Assembly: GCF_000006565.2 (NCBI RefSeq)
Contig: NC_031474.1
Span: 3,817,662 to 3,881,661, forward strand
DNA from: Toxoplasma gondii ME49
Taxonomy: Eukaryota > Apicomplexa > Conoidasida > Eucoccidiorida > Sarcocystidae
Length of the DNA: 64,000 nucleotides
Direction: 5' to 3'
Shown here: in pieces, positions 23,264 through 34,800 of the stretch
Numbering within the stretch: position 1 is the stretch's first letter
Layout: each line of letters starts with the position of its first letter
Made by a program: the position numbers and the translations under genes
Notes under the pieces: generated by a model
What the model saw: the letters and a program-made list of their open reading frames with translations, nothing else
The model's database searches: none
Told to the model about the DNA's origin: nothing

Positions 23264-26200
23264 TTAGTTTCCTTTGTAAGGCGCATACATCGGCGCCCGA
23301 GGCGCGTACGCCTGGGCGCCTGGGGCGGCCATCGGGAGCCTCGGAAACCCGGTGGGGGGCTGCAGCCCTGGTGCTGCGCCTGAGAGAAAACGATCGAACA
23401 ACGAGCAAAAGATATGCTTCCTTTGTCTCACCGCAGGAAAAACGGATTCTGCCCTCGCGGCGAGCACCGGCAACGACCGCGGGAACGGTGACACACAAAC
23501 GGTCACGGAATTCGCCGCAGTTTCCAACTGTTCTCTCTTCAATGTTCCTCGAAGAAGACGGCTCCTCAACAAGTTCGGGGAAAAAGTACAAATGCACCGG
23601 CGCAACTTGACATCCACGCATGCACAGGAGCGCGACACACTTACGACTACACACATACCTCGGCACACGTACCTCATCGATACATAAGCATACGAGAATC
23701 GAACTAGTCATATATATATATATATATATACGGAAAGATGAACAAATCAATGCAGATAGACAGGCATAGCCATAGATGGATAGAATCAAACACATATACA
23801 CATGGAGAAGCACGCTCATAATGATAGGCGTAAGAGGCGTGGAATCCGAGTATGTTTTCCTTCGCCTGCTCCCTTCTTCGGTTCTCTTCTTGGATCGTCC
23901 CCGCCTCGAAAACATGAATTCGTTCCCTTACCGGGTGTCTGTCCACCTGAGAAGAAAGGCTGGGCCGCCGGAGGCGCCGCACCTGTCGGGCCTGCCTCTG
24001 GCGCTCCAATGTTGTAGAAGGCGGGCGGCTTCGGTCTCGCAGATCCAGCGGTCCCCGCGGGGAAGAAGGACGCGGGGCTCGGGGCCTGTTGGCCCCCCAG
24101 ACTTGTCTGAGCGGGCTGCACCGCCGGAGGAAACGCAGAACCCTGGGGGTATGGCGCGGCAAACGAGGGCTGAGGGTAGCTCTGGGCGCCGCCCGGGACC
24201 CCGGGGGTCGGAGGCCCGTAGAGGCCCGCCGACGCGGGGGTTCCAGGGTACGCCGGAGCCCCTGGAGCCGGGAAGGCGACGCCTGGGGTTGGAGACCCTT
24301 GGGGTGGCTGACCCGCGGCGGGCCCCAGAGGCCTCGGGGTCGCAGCAGTCGAGGGCGGTGTCGCAGAAAGAGGTCCAGGCGCAGGATTCTGCGGCAGCGA
24401 CGGATGCGAGGAAGGGAAAGACGACAGAGGCGGATGAGAAGCTCCATGTGCAGGGTGAGTGGGTGGTGACGAAGAAAGAGACGGCGGGTGAGAAGGCGGA
24501 TAGGCACCCAGGGGCGCAGCCGAGCCATGGGGCTGGAGCTGAGGGGCCTGGGGCTGGAGCTGAGGGGCCTGGGGCTGGAGCTGAGGGGCCTGCGTCTGGA
24601 GCTGAGGGGCCTGCGTCTGGAGCTGAGGGCCTTGAGGCGTTTGTTGACCTGGCTGGGTTGGTGGAACCCCGGGGGCGGCCGCGGGCGGCAGGGGTCTAGG
24701 GGCGACCTGGGGGAGACTGTCCGGCCCGAGGAGCCTCGAGACTTTCTCCCAGTGACCTGCAACTGTCTCTCTGAAGAGGCAAACGTCCTTCTCGCCGCAA
24801 GCCACTGAGAGAATCGTTCCAGAGACACTCCAAGAGACGCGCCAAACGGGTGCATGCAGTCGGAGAGTCTGAAGCAGGGACCAGGTGTATGAAGTCGCTG
24901 AGGGGTTTGCTGAGGGCGTCGAGGCCTCTCCCACCCAGAGTTTCACAGTTCCGTCTTCGCTGCAGGAGGCAAGCAAACGGGAGGAAGAGAGAAGCAGCGA
25001 GGAGGCGGAGGCAGGCTGGAAAGCAACGTCTCTCACCCAGTCCGTGTGGGGATCCGCGTCCGTCAACTGGTGCAGCTGCTGCCACTCCTGCGAAAAAGAA
25101 AAAGGAGACACACACATAAACTCGAGAAAGTTCGCCTCGAAAAATCAGATTAACTCGGCAGACTCGAGACACACGACGCATGCAAACAGCCACGCACGCT
25201 TGACACCGCGTAGGTGTAGAGACACGGGTCGACCAAAGTCGAACAGCCATGTATACCTGTCCACGAAAACACAAACATAAAAAACATGTAAATACGTATA
25301 TCACACACATAAATACATATATACCTACATTCAGACACACGCGCATGTATGTGAGGAGTGTAGCTGGCTCTGAAAGCACAAAGGGGGCCGTCGGGTGTGC
25401 GGAGTATCGCGTATTCCTGGAGGCTTTCCTCACCTGAGAGTTTGGGTCCAGGCCCCAGATGCGGACCTGGCTGTCGCATCCACCCGTGGCGAGCATGAGG
25501 GCGGGAGCGCCAGCCTGAGAGGCCGCAGGCATGAACGGAGCCCAAGCGACGCTGTTGACTCCGTTGAAGTGGGCGGCGAAGGCCTTTCGACTCCAGAAGA
25601 GCTGGGCCTGCGCCCCCGGGGCTCCAGGGTCCCCAGAGAGCGAGAGGACCGAAACAGAGCCGTCGCTGCTCCCGGCGGCCAGATGGAGCCCGAACTCGTG
25701 GGGACAGAACGCGATGGAGTTTACCGACGCCGTGTGGTCTTCGTTCGTGTACACAGGGGTGAACAGACTCTGAGTGGGGGCAAAGCGGGTCTGGGGGCCT
25801 TGAGGGACCGCGGCGGCGCTCTGTCGCCAGACGATGATTCGGCGATCGTAGCCGCAAGACGCGAGCAAGTTCCCGAACGACGGGTGCGCCCAGCGAACCT
25901 GAGAGAGACGGAAGGAAAGACACAGAAACCGGCGCGGAAAGATTGAGGACACAAAAGCGAAAGATGCCGCACACACACGCATGCATAGAAAGCGCCTGAC
26001 GGACGCCAAGGAGAGGAAACGAGACGAGTAGGAAAGAAGAAAAGGGAAGGAAAAGGCGAGGAAAAAAGAAGATTAACGGGAAAGGAGAAGACGGACAACC
26101 GAAAGAAGTGATAAGAACGGACAGGAAGAAACGCGTAAGGAAGAGACGGGGAGGAAACGGATGAGGGAAGGAGAGGAGGAAAAGGATAAGAAAAATGTAG

Positions 26201-26677
26201 GAAAGAGAAGCAAAAGAGCAAGGAAAGCACTTGGGGGGTGTATCAGGCGCCTCATGTCCATATCCACGGTGTGAGAATCCTGGAACGTATCGCCTTTCCT
26301 TCTTTTTCACATATCGCTAGAAACCACCACAGACGTAGAAATCAGATTTACACGACTGTGAATACCCTGGAGAGAGGACTCGCGACACTCGATAATCCAG
26401 CACCTCTCGCCCTAGCCTTTCGTTTGTTCATCCGCGCGTCTTGCCTCACCTGCCAGACGGGCCCTTCGTGGCCGCGGAGCTCCTGGAGGAAAGTGGCGGT
26501 CTTGGGAGCGACTTCTCCGGCATGCGTTGAGGCCTCAGGGGTCGATAGACTCCAGAGGCGTATGGTGCGGTCTGAAGACGCCGTCGCCAGTCGAGTGGCA
26601 AAGAAGTCAAACTCCACGCTGTGCAGACACCCGGCATGAGAGGTCTCAAAGGTGGAGAGCGTCGCTGGAGCCGCCAT
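23264..26677 (-). CDS. SEC13: SEC13, COPII outer coat/nuclear pore WD40 protein, with a long Pro/Gln-rich C-terminal tail
   Basis: Four exons on the minus strand join in phase: 26450..26677, 25434..25898, 23932..25087 and 23264..23379, giving 654 residues. Yeast and human SEC13 have about 300-320. SEC13 pairs with SEC31 in the COPII cage at ER exit sites and with NUP145C/NUP96 in the nuclear pore Y complex. The N-terminus matches the family closely: ETSHAGCLHSVEFDFFATRLA, RGHEGPVWQVRWAHPSFGN, LASCGYDRRIIVWR, SVNSIAFCPHEFGLHLAAGSSDGSVSVL (as separate blocks), TGGCDSQVRIWGL, DWVRDVAFQP, ASCSEDGTVKLWVG and APVWRVSWSVSGTILSVA. From about residue 355 on the protein is Pro/Gln/Ala/Gly-rich and includes five copies of a QAPQLQ heptad encoded by a 21-base repeat. 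The ending PRAPMYAPYKGN is in the last small exon. The tail is unlike standard SEC13 and recalls the Pro-rich part of SEC31. Confidence 0.9.
23709..23731. repeat. (TA)n microsatellite in SEC13 last intron
   Basis: TA run in the intron between exons 3 and 4. Confidence 0.9.
24529..24633. repeat. 21-base coding tandem repeat in SEC13
   Basis: Five near-identical 21-base units (plus-strand GGGGCTGGAGCTGAGGGGCCT, with a two-base variant in later copies) encode heptads APQLQPQ or APQLQTQ. Reading phase is kept because the unit is a multiple of three, so copy number can vary without breaking the protein. Confidence 0.9.
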
Positions 26678-29300
26678 GGTGTCTGCTCTGCGTTTTCTCA
26701 ACCGTGGGTTGAAAAGAGGAGAGAAAGAGGGTCGAGAGGTCGAGACGGCGAGAGGAAGACGGCGTGAAGGCAGCAAGAAGCGAGACGCTTTCCGAAAAAA
26801 GAGAGAAAGTTGGCGCTCAGAGAGGCAGAGCAAGGGACCGAGAGCGGCAGGAAACACAGGAGCTGTTGAAACGCAGAAAACGCGAGGGAAAGCAGTGCAT
26901 GCTGTTGCGGAGACACCTGAGAGGAGACAGACCTGGGACAGAACTACGACGAGAAAAGCCGAAGAAAACCAGTTGGACGGCGAGAGAGCAAGACATGCCT
27001 GAGAAGCAGGAAGAGGGCGCTCGATTTTGAGAAACAACGATCTGATAGAGAAGCCCGTAGGAGTTCTCTATAAGTTTGGAAGCGGAAGACGGACAAGGCT
27101 GGAGAGGGACACCAGCGGGAAGCGCCGCAAACGGGACCGAGAAATACGGAGAGAAAAGGGACCGATGGCGTCGAGCCACCCGAAGTGAAGGAAACGGACA
27201 CACACAGGCGCGCGACTTAGGAGAAAAACTCGCGAGGCACAAACCCCTAGAGAAGGCGAGTGGCAAGAGTCAAGAACAGCTGCGGTCAGACAGAAACAGA
27301 GGAAAACAGGAAACTCGAGAGCATGAAGAAAGAGGAAAATGACACGGATGCCTGAGGCGACGAAGCGAAAACAGAGCAGACACATGTCTTTGTGTGTCAC
27401 CCCTGTCCCGCGACTTGCAAGCAACAACAAGCCTGGACGCAGTAAGAGTCCCCGGGTGGGTGTTTGCTGCCACGAGGTATTTTCTCGCTTTTTTCTCGAC
27501 CACACGGAACGCGGACTTTCCTCAAGCTTACCTGTTAGCGCTCGTAACCGTTCAGTTGCGTTTCCTTACTTTTTCGTCACCGGCCTCTCCCCAAGCTTCC
27601 GCGGTGTGCGCTGCACGCCACCACGCCTCCTGCGCCGCGCCCCAGGAATTCTCCTACTATAAGCCGATCCACAAGGCCGACTTCAGGCCGACGACGAGTT
27701 AGGGAGAGGCGTTTTACAGTTTTGACGACAGCCAAAGACCCAGGATGAGCACCTGCTTTTCAGACACGCGAACTAGGTTCCGTTCGGTTTCGCGTTTTCT
27801 GCAGGGGCTCTGGACGGCGAGCAGCATTCAAAAAAAGATTCCCAAGCACGGCGTCTGCGGGTCTGTCCTGTTTTTTATGTGCGCTCGACGGAGGTTGTGT
27901 CTCAAGTCAATCCCACGCACCACTGCCGGTGTTTCGCATTTGCCGAAGATCATACGTGTATTATTTAGTAAAATGGTCCAGTCCACAAAGAGATGTATTC
28001 TTTAGGACATTCTTTAGATAAATTGGACGAGCAAGAAGTTACAACGCATATGTCTCTGTCCATCCCCCTACATTTCGAGATAATCACAGTCCGCGGCCGC
28101 GGAGTTAAACAACCTGACGAGGGGCGGTTCTTCAGACTCTTCGAGTCTGGTTACTTGGTGAACAAGCACGTGTCGCCTTCCTCTGAGCTTCACTGAAATC
28201 CGAACGCCACCAGTATTGTGCCGTGGGATCGATGATCAGGATCGAAGCGGGAGTCTCTCGTAACAGGGGTCCCCTGTCAAGTGGTACGCAAAGCGACAAA
28301 GAACACTTTCCCGTTCTTGTTCACGACTGAGAGATTGAGATAGAGGATGCTGAAACAGTCCCTTAGGTCACGCATAGAAAACCCCCAAAGGGTACTAACG
28401 AACCGTCTTGTATGGACGTATTTTCCCGTGTATATTCACAAATCCTTTGTCGAATCGGAACCGTCTGCATTGACGCGATCTGACAGCCGCGGGAAAGAGC
28501 CGCAGAACGCGAAACGGTGGAGAAACAGGGATTCCAGCTCAGTATGTCACTCCCACTTGTTCCTGATTGTAGCTTACTTCACCTGTAGGGTGCCTCTTCT
28601 TTCGTACAAGTGTCCCGCTACGCGTAACGGTTTCCGGTCCAGCGATGCACCGTCACTTTCTAACGTTAAGGAAGCACTGATGTTACCGGTTGAAGCTACA
28701 GTCATCGGCCTCGCTAACTTGAACTGAGATGCCAAGTGGGTACGAACGATTCATTATGGCTGTAACTACAAGCTGGTATCCGGCGGCGCATCTTCGACCT
28801 AGACTTGTCACTCTGGGAGGGGAGGCACTGCTTCCTTCAAGCAAGAAGAGCATGTGGAAGCAGAACGGGACAGCAAAGAGGCAGGATGGTACACGGGAAA
28901 AAAGAGTTCGAGCGAAAGTAGCAAATACATGCAGAACACACCGACGCGACGATGAAGCAGACTGCGCCGGCCCAAGCGATGGCACTATTTGGAATTCAAA
29001 AAGACCCATGGTCGTCCAAGCCTCAAAGCACCTACATTTACCAAGGTGAAGAAAGTAGATACAGAGCGAAGAGTGGAAAAGAGACAGTGATGAGAAAGAA
29101 CGAGGAGTTGTACACAAAGAGACAGATACCCGACGAGTCAACCGCAAAATCCATTATTGTTCCCTCATGTGGACTCCCTTCCCTTGTCCAAATTTCCTGT
29201 CGAAAGGCGGAGTTGCGTGAGAAAAAAAGACATTTGCGAAAGGAAGCCCCTTTTCACTTCCCGATGTTGCTGCAGACAAGAGCCTCATCTGGTAACCCTT
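26678..29300. other. 2.6 kb region: SEC13 upstream side and BT1 transporter 3' flank
   Basis: Between two minus-strand genes. The first 850 bases upstream of SEC13 are purine-rich on the plus strand. No exon is supported, although a plus-strand ATG at 28952 opens a coding-like frame of about 30 residues that ends near donor-like GTGAAG without a partner exon. Confidence 0.4.
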
Positions 29301-31805
29301 TTATCCCTCTCCGTCTTCGGTGCTTGATTCTTCTCCATTGCCCACTCTTTTCGATGTGTTTCTTTCTTCACACCTCACCCCAACCAACTCCGTTCCAGCT
29401 AACATGGACACGACAGGCACGACGTTTCTGCAATTCTCGTATTCGTCTGGTGCCTGTCTCACATCTAACTCTTTGCGCTTCTCTCGAGGTCGTAACGGTC
29501 TCTCATCCTTTCCCTGGCCTTCCCTACATGCCACACCACCGACAGCTGTGCGACCTTCGTCGACAAGCCTGCTTCGCTCGTCTTCCTTCTCTCTGTTTCT
29601 CGCGTGGCGTCGTGCTCTTCGTTTCCTCCAGTTCCCTTGTGTGTTCCCGTTGGTGTGCCTGTCTTCTGCGTACCCACTTTCTCGGTCCCCATTAGGGTTG
29701 GCTCTGCCACTTCCGTGGCACTCCGCGTCGCTTCCTTCACTGTTTTCGTCTTCTGCACGCTCTTCACTCCCTCCTCGCCATCCGTTTTCTTCTGCACTCT
29801 GGGCGTCTTGCGCGAAAGAACAGGAACACTCCAGCGTTTCTTCTAGTTCGGTCGTTACCGGGAGCGGGGCGTTCATGGCAGTATTGGGCAGGAGAGTCAT
29901 GCAGAGTGGAATGCACAAGGAAGGCAGAATGAAATTTGAGATGGAAATGAGTTGAGGCATGCGCGAGAAATCGCACGATTCCTCAGCCTTCGAGGTGATG
30001 CGGAACTCTTTGATGGCTGCAACTCCCAGCAAAGTCGACAAAGTCGACCCCATGTTGCCCATACCCGCGAGGATCGCGTACACTGTCACTTCGACGTGCT
30101 TTGGACAAAGTTTGGAAATCAGCATCACGCCGACCATGTAGGACAGCGCATTTGCGCCCACTAAAATTACAGCGTCTCCAACCAAATAGACCGCTTTGTC
30201 GGAGAGATGCAGCTCCGTCGTGAGGCGGGAAACGAGGGCGTAGTCTACGAGCGAGGCGCCTAGTCTCACCAGACAGGCTGTCGTGAGAATGTGGCGAAAG
30301 GAGTACTGGGGAAGAACTTTCAGAAAAAGCACGAGGACAACGACCCCGCCAATAGCCCCCGCTATGCACGCGTACGTGTTGTAGTAGGTGTAGTCAAAGT
30401 GGGGACCGTCGGGAAGACAAGCTGGAGAGGCTGTGTAGAAGAAGTCGAGGGCGCCTGCGACATTCAAGTGCAGGACCTGGTCGAGAAAGAAGTACATGTT
30501 GCAGTGAGCGATCGGCTTGGGTAGCGTGAGGCAGCAGACGAGCGACAGAGCGACCCCGGCGCACAGGCTATAGATAATGAGGATTCTTTGGCCCTCAAAG
30601 AGCGATACCACGGCGACTCCGAGCGACGCTGTCGCGAGCGCAATCCCCATGACAAAGACGTTTTTCTGTGCCCAGAGATGCCGCCGGAGCACCTGAAGGT
30701 CCGCGTGGTCCAGTTTTTTCTCGGGAAGATAGTTGAGGCAGATGGGAACGAAGACAGAAACAGCGAGCGGCAGCGCCAGCCAGAAGAGCGGGCGCGTTCC
30801 CAGTCTGTCACTCACGGGACCTACGACCATTTTCCCGGTCGCCTGGCCGACGGAAATCAACGCATTCACAAAGGTCACGACGGCGGGACCGACATCCGGA
30901 ACTTCTACCATCAGTTCTGAGTACTTGCCCTCACACATCAGGTCGAGAGTGGCCACTTGGAGCTGCACAAGGAGAAGCAGCAAACAGACCAGCCAAAGGC
31001 GGTCCGCGGCGAACTCGTCCGGCAGGATGCAGAGGCCGAAGACGCCACCCACTCCCAAGACCGAAGCAATGAGCATGTAATACTTTTTTCGGTACCCAAA
31101 GAGCGGTATCGCGTCCGCCAGCGTTCCAACAAGCCCCTTCATTCCCCAGGGAACAAACACGATGGCTGTTGCTTGCTGGTACGCAGCCGCCTGCCATCCC
31201 AATCCCTTGAAGTACGGCAGCATGGCGGCCGTGCTCAGCGAGTAGACCAGCCCCTTGAGGCAGAGGTAGACGGAAATCAGGAGGAGAAAGAATCGCGATC
31301 CTACCGCCTTCCGGACAGACCGGCAAAGCGTGGCCGGGAGAAGCAAAACGGAAAACACCCACCGGATGAAGGCAGTCGAACAGACAGAGCGAGGCGCACG
31401 CACACAGGCAGACCAAATGCAGCGAAACCACCCTCGACAACTGCGCTTTCCACCGGCAGACTCGGGGGAGACTTCGCGGGATGGCAATGCACAATTTACC
31501 ACCGTCGAGACCAAAGACGTAGCAGACGAACACAGAGATGCCGGTAGTAAACAAGGAAGAGCAGGGAACGGCTCACTCACACCAGATAACGCGGGAGAAG
31601 AACGACCACAAATGAGACAGCGCGCGTCGTTCGGGGAACACACACACGAAGAACTCGAAGCAGAAGAGGTAGCAGACGAGGAGGACGAAGATGCAGATGA
31701 GTAGCGAGAGGGAGTAAAAAGGGAATTCGAAGAAGAAATGAGAGAAAAGAGGTCCGGCGCAGTCTCGCACTTGGGACTGCTGGGCGTTGCCACATGGAAA
31801 GACAT
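29301..31805 (-). CDS. BT1-family folate/biopterin-type membrane transporter
   Basis: Single-exon frame of 834 residues from the ATG at 31805 (Kozak-like AAG before ATG). An in-frame ATG at 31877 would add 24 residues and is less well placed. After a Ser-rich and Cys-containing N-terminus of about 140 residues come roughly twelve membrane segments. The family hallmarks are YSLSTAAMLPYFKGLGW near the first membrane segments, VPWGMKGLVGTLADAIPLFGYRKKYY, YSELMVEVPDVGPAVVTFVN, GKMVVGPVSDRLGTRPLFW, and late segments VYLVGDAVILVGANALSYM and VTVYAILAGMGNMGSTLS. BT1 proteins are relatives of the major facilitator superfamily. In trypanosomatids and apicomplexans they carry folate, biopterin and related compounds, and T. 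gondii is known to take up folate. The last 200 residues are a hydrophilic, charged cytoplasmic tail (WRKRRARRHARNREKEDER). Substrate is not shown by sequence alone. Confidence 0.8.
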   Translation of the reverse strand: MSFHVATPSSPKCETAPDLFSLISSSNSLFTPSRYSSASSSSSSATSSASSSSCVCSPNDARCLICGRSSPALSGVSEPFPALPCLLPASLCSSATSLVSTVVNCALPSREVSPESAGGKRSCRGWFRCIWSACVRAPRSVCSTAFIRWVFSVLLLPATLCRSVRKAVGSRFFLLLISVYLCLKGLVYSLSTAAMLPYFKGLGWQAAAYQQATAIVFVPWGMKGLVGTLADAIPLFGYRKKYYMLIASVLGVGGVFGLCILPDEFAADRLWLVCLLLLLVQLQVATLDLMCEGKYSELMVEVPDVGPAVVTFVNALISVGQATGKMVVGPVSDRLGTRPLFWLALPLAVSVFVPICLNYLPEKKLDHADLQVLRRHLWAQKNVFVMGIALATASLGVAVVSLFEGQRILIIYSLCAGVALSLVCCLTLPKPIAHCNMYFFLDQVLHLNVAGALDFFYTASPACLPDGPHFDYTYYNTYACIAGAIGGVVVLVLFLKVLPQYSFRHILTTACLVRLGASLVDYALVSRLTTELHLSDKAVYLVGDAVILVGANALSYMVGVMLISKLCPKHVEVTVYAILAGMGNMGSTLSTLLGVAAIKEFRITSKAEESCDFSRMPQLISISNFILPSLCIPLCMTLLPNTAMNAPLPVTTELEETLECSCSFAQDAQSAEENGWRGGSEERAEDENSEGSDAECHGSGRANPNGDRESGYAEDRHTNGNTQGNWRKRRARRHARNREKEDERSRLVDEGRTAVGGVACREGQGKDERPLRPREKRKELDVRQAPDEYENCRNVVPVVSMLAGTELVGVRCEERNTSKRVGNGEESSTEDGEG

Positions 31806-34800
31806 CTTGAAAGGTACACGAAGAAAAAAGAAACGCGAAAACGGGACTAAGAAAATACTAAGACCACATGGGGGCACGTGAGCAGGAACAGGTTCGTGAA
31901 AGAAAGAAATGTAGACAGTTTGAAAGAAGAAACCCGCCCCCCCGGCTAGAGGGAACGAGAATGGGGATGCTTTCTGTCACGACGCTTGCGGTTCAGGACT
32001 CACAAAAAGACCCAAGAAAACAGCAAAACTGTGATTTCAGTAATGGAACGAAAACGGGTTGCCTTCCTGTAGGACAAATACACACGCGGTACTGTACACC
32101 GTTATGTGGAATACATACACTCAGATGGAGAATACCGAAATGCTCTCGGAGATGCCTCTCTTCTCTATTCTCTGAGAGTCTGGGGCGTCGACGACTGCCA
32201 GGGAGAAGCTCTCGCAAGGGGTGAGCAGAGTGGGGTAAGTGCGCAAGTGTGTCTATCTGGGATGTACAAAATAATCACTATGCGCAAGCGTATTGAGACG
32301 GGCATAAACAGCTTCCGCACACGTCCTAGAAGAATGCCGAAAATTGCCCCTTCCACTTAGTAGCAAGTCTAGTGGATGCGGTGTCTTGCTCTTTCTGAGC
32401 AAAACAAGTACCTTTCCCCATCCCCTTTACGGTTCCGTTTCCACGCTAACAGCTGGTGAAAAGAAACAGGCAATTGCTAGTGCACTGCGTCGACCCTCCA
32501 CGCTCGTTCCTCTGTTGCCCGGAGAAACGAGACTGGAGACACAGGCGCGAGAGATTCCAGGTGTCGTTGACATGAGGGGAAACAGAAAGACGCATAGCGT
32601 CTTCTCAATCGATCCGCATAGGTGTTGAGGGGAGAAGCAGACAAAACGCCTCCAACGGGGCAACAGACACGCTCAAAACAGAGGCAAACTGAGAACCAAG
32701 TATTGCACGACGCGTTCAGTCTCCGTTTCTGCAGCTGGAAGAAGAGAAGGAATGACTTTCGTATCCCCCAGCCTCAGATACATGCACCCTTGACAAAACA
32801 TCACTTTCATGTGGCAAGGGAAGATACGTGTTTTCCGCTGTCTTCTTCCCCTGTTCGCTTCTTCCTGTCCATCTGCCCATGAAATGCCGAACCGAAAAAC
32901 CATGAAATAAAACAAACAGGTACGGGAAGAATGGCAAGCTTCACGACGAGCGAGACGGGGCCAATGACGGCAGGGTAGAGCAAAAGCACTCAGTTAAGCA
33001 GACACACGATAATCTTGCCTGTCCTCGGTCTCAGAGAGTGACCCACGGACTCGCGGGCACCTAAATCAACTTCTTCGGTAGCTACAAAACTTCTGTCCCC
33101 CCACTCTAAACACTTCTCCCCTGCAGACGCTTTTGCTGGCTCGATCGCTCTCTTCGTGTCACGCGAACAAAAGATTTACGTTTCTCGTCTCGAGCCTGTT
33201 GAGCACTGCGAAACGAGGAGCCTGGCTGCGGCTCTCACGCATCGCAGACAAGAGTCACGCCTCGGACGTGCATCTCTCCGGTTTCCCGAGAGCGAAACTT
33301 CTTGCTTGTCACAAACTGCCTCCCTAATCGAATCGTATATGCGCCCCTCGGCTGTGAAATTCGCACGAAAAAAGGCAAAAGTGATCCACCCCGAGAAGGC
33401 TCGTGATGGCAAAAAGGTGAAAATGGTGTCACGCAGGAAGGCGCTTGACAGTCCTTGACCAGAAGAGAAAGACGAAAAAGGCGGCAGACGTGTGAGGATC
33501 TCAAAAAACATGGAGAAAGGGGAAACATAATACTCACAATAGATATTGGCTTCTTCAGAAACCTCTAGCTTTCGAACAGCCATCCCTTGACCAGACCTCA
33601 CGCTATTGGCGCGTTGACCCGTGCCAACACGGGGCTCTCACCCTCTCTTCTTGATTCGAAGTTTATCGTCTCTTCTCCAGTTTTTCGGTTGCACGGAAAA
33701 AGCACATCCTTACTTCGAGTCTCTTCCTCGATGTATCTGCTAGCCTTCTAGCTGCTTCGGCCCAACGCAAGCCAACACGCTCTTTCGTGCGAGGTCCAGC
33801 GAATGTGCTCACAGCAAGAAATACCGCCGTTTTGACACGAAAAAAGCGAAAACCAGTCCTTCTCCTCAGCTTGTTTCATAGCAATCCACTCGGGGACTCT
33901 TACCACTTCATCCTCTCTCCTCCTGTCTTCCTGCGCTGAGAAGAACTCTACCCCCCAACATTGGAAACCTAGGAGATGCACACATCGCTTGGCGGATTTA
34001 GCTTACACGAGACGCACTGATTTCCTTTGTACTATGCGTGCCTTGGGCGTCTGGCGCACTAGAGAATTCCCTCTTCGTCGGCTACTGGAACACCAATTTC
34101 GCGAAAACGACTGGGTTAAACCGGGAATGAGACAGAGATCCCGTTTCCTGAAGTCGTGTTGAAATCGTCTCTAAAGGCATCTAGCCATAGAGCGCACTCT
34201 CTGTGTCGTTGAAGAGGCTGAATATTCTGGGTTTTCCGCCTTCCAACCGGCGCACAAAGCCAAAGGTTTGATGCATGCTCACAAAACGCAGCCCAATTGA
34301 CTCACGCCACGTTATGGGTGTTCCTGGAAACGAGAAATCTTTTGCTCAGAAAAGCGCCCAAACCTACAGTGGGTGGGCGCTACAGCCTTGCTTTGCGGAC
34401 AGTCTAACTTCGTCCCACTACGGGTCGCAGCTGAACTACGTATTTCCAAAGAAAATCACGAACACCTTGACAGCAAAAACGTGCTTCTGAACAGAGATAA
34501 AGCTGATCGAGACCACCCGGGTCCAGCTTAAACCCAACCGATGTGTGCGAATGCCAAGAGATCCTTTGTGCTATAACAGACGGGCCTGCTTCGTGAACGC
34601 CCTTCTCCAACGCTTCGATCAAGCATTTATCTCCCTCCCCGTTTCCGGTTCTAAGCCATTTTATGCATCCTGTAACGGGATGATCGTAAGCGGCTAGACA
34701 AGGTCGCTACAAGAGAAATCTGTTTGCTTCCAGCGCGAATTGGACTCCTTGTCAGTGCACTTCTACGGGAATATGGGGCCGCGGTGTCCAGGCCTGTTGT

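Noticed and set aside
23704..24855. 383-residue minus frame and 307-residue plus frame (23776-24699) over the SEC13 tail
   Set aside because: Both are shadows of the GC-rich repeat-bearing exon 3 of SEC13, whose own frame joins in phase to WD40 exons.
28952..29695. 247-residue plus-strand frame overlapping the 3' end of the BT1 transporter
   Set aside because: Only the first 30 or so residues look coding. The rest is antisense to the transporter. No partner exon was found.
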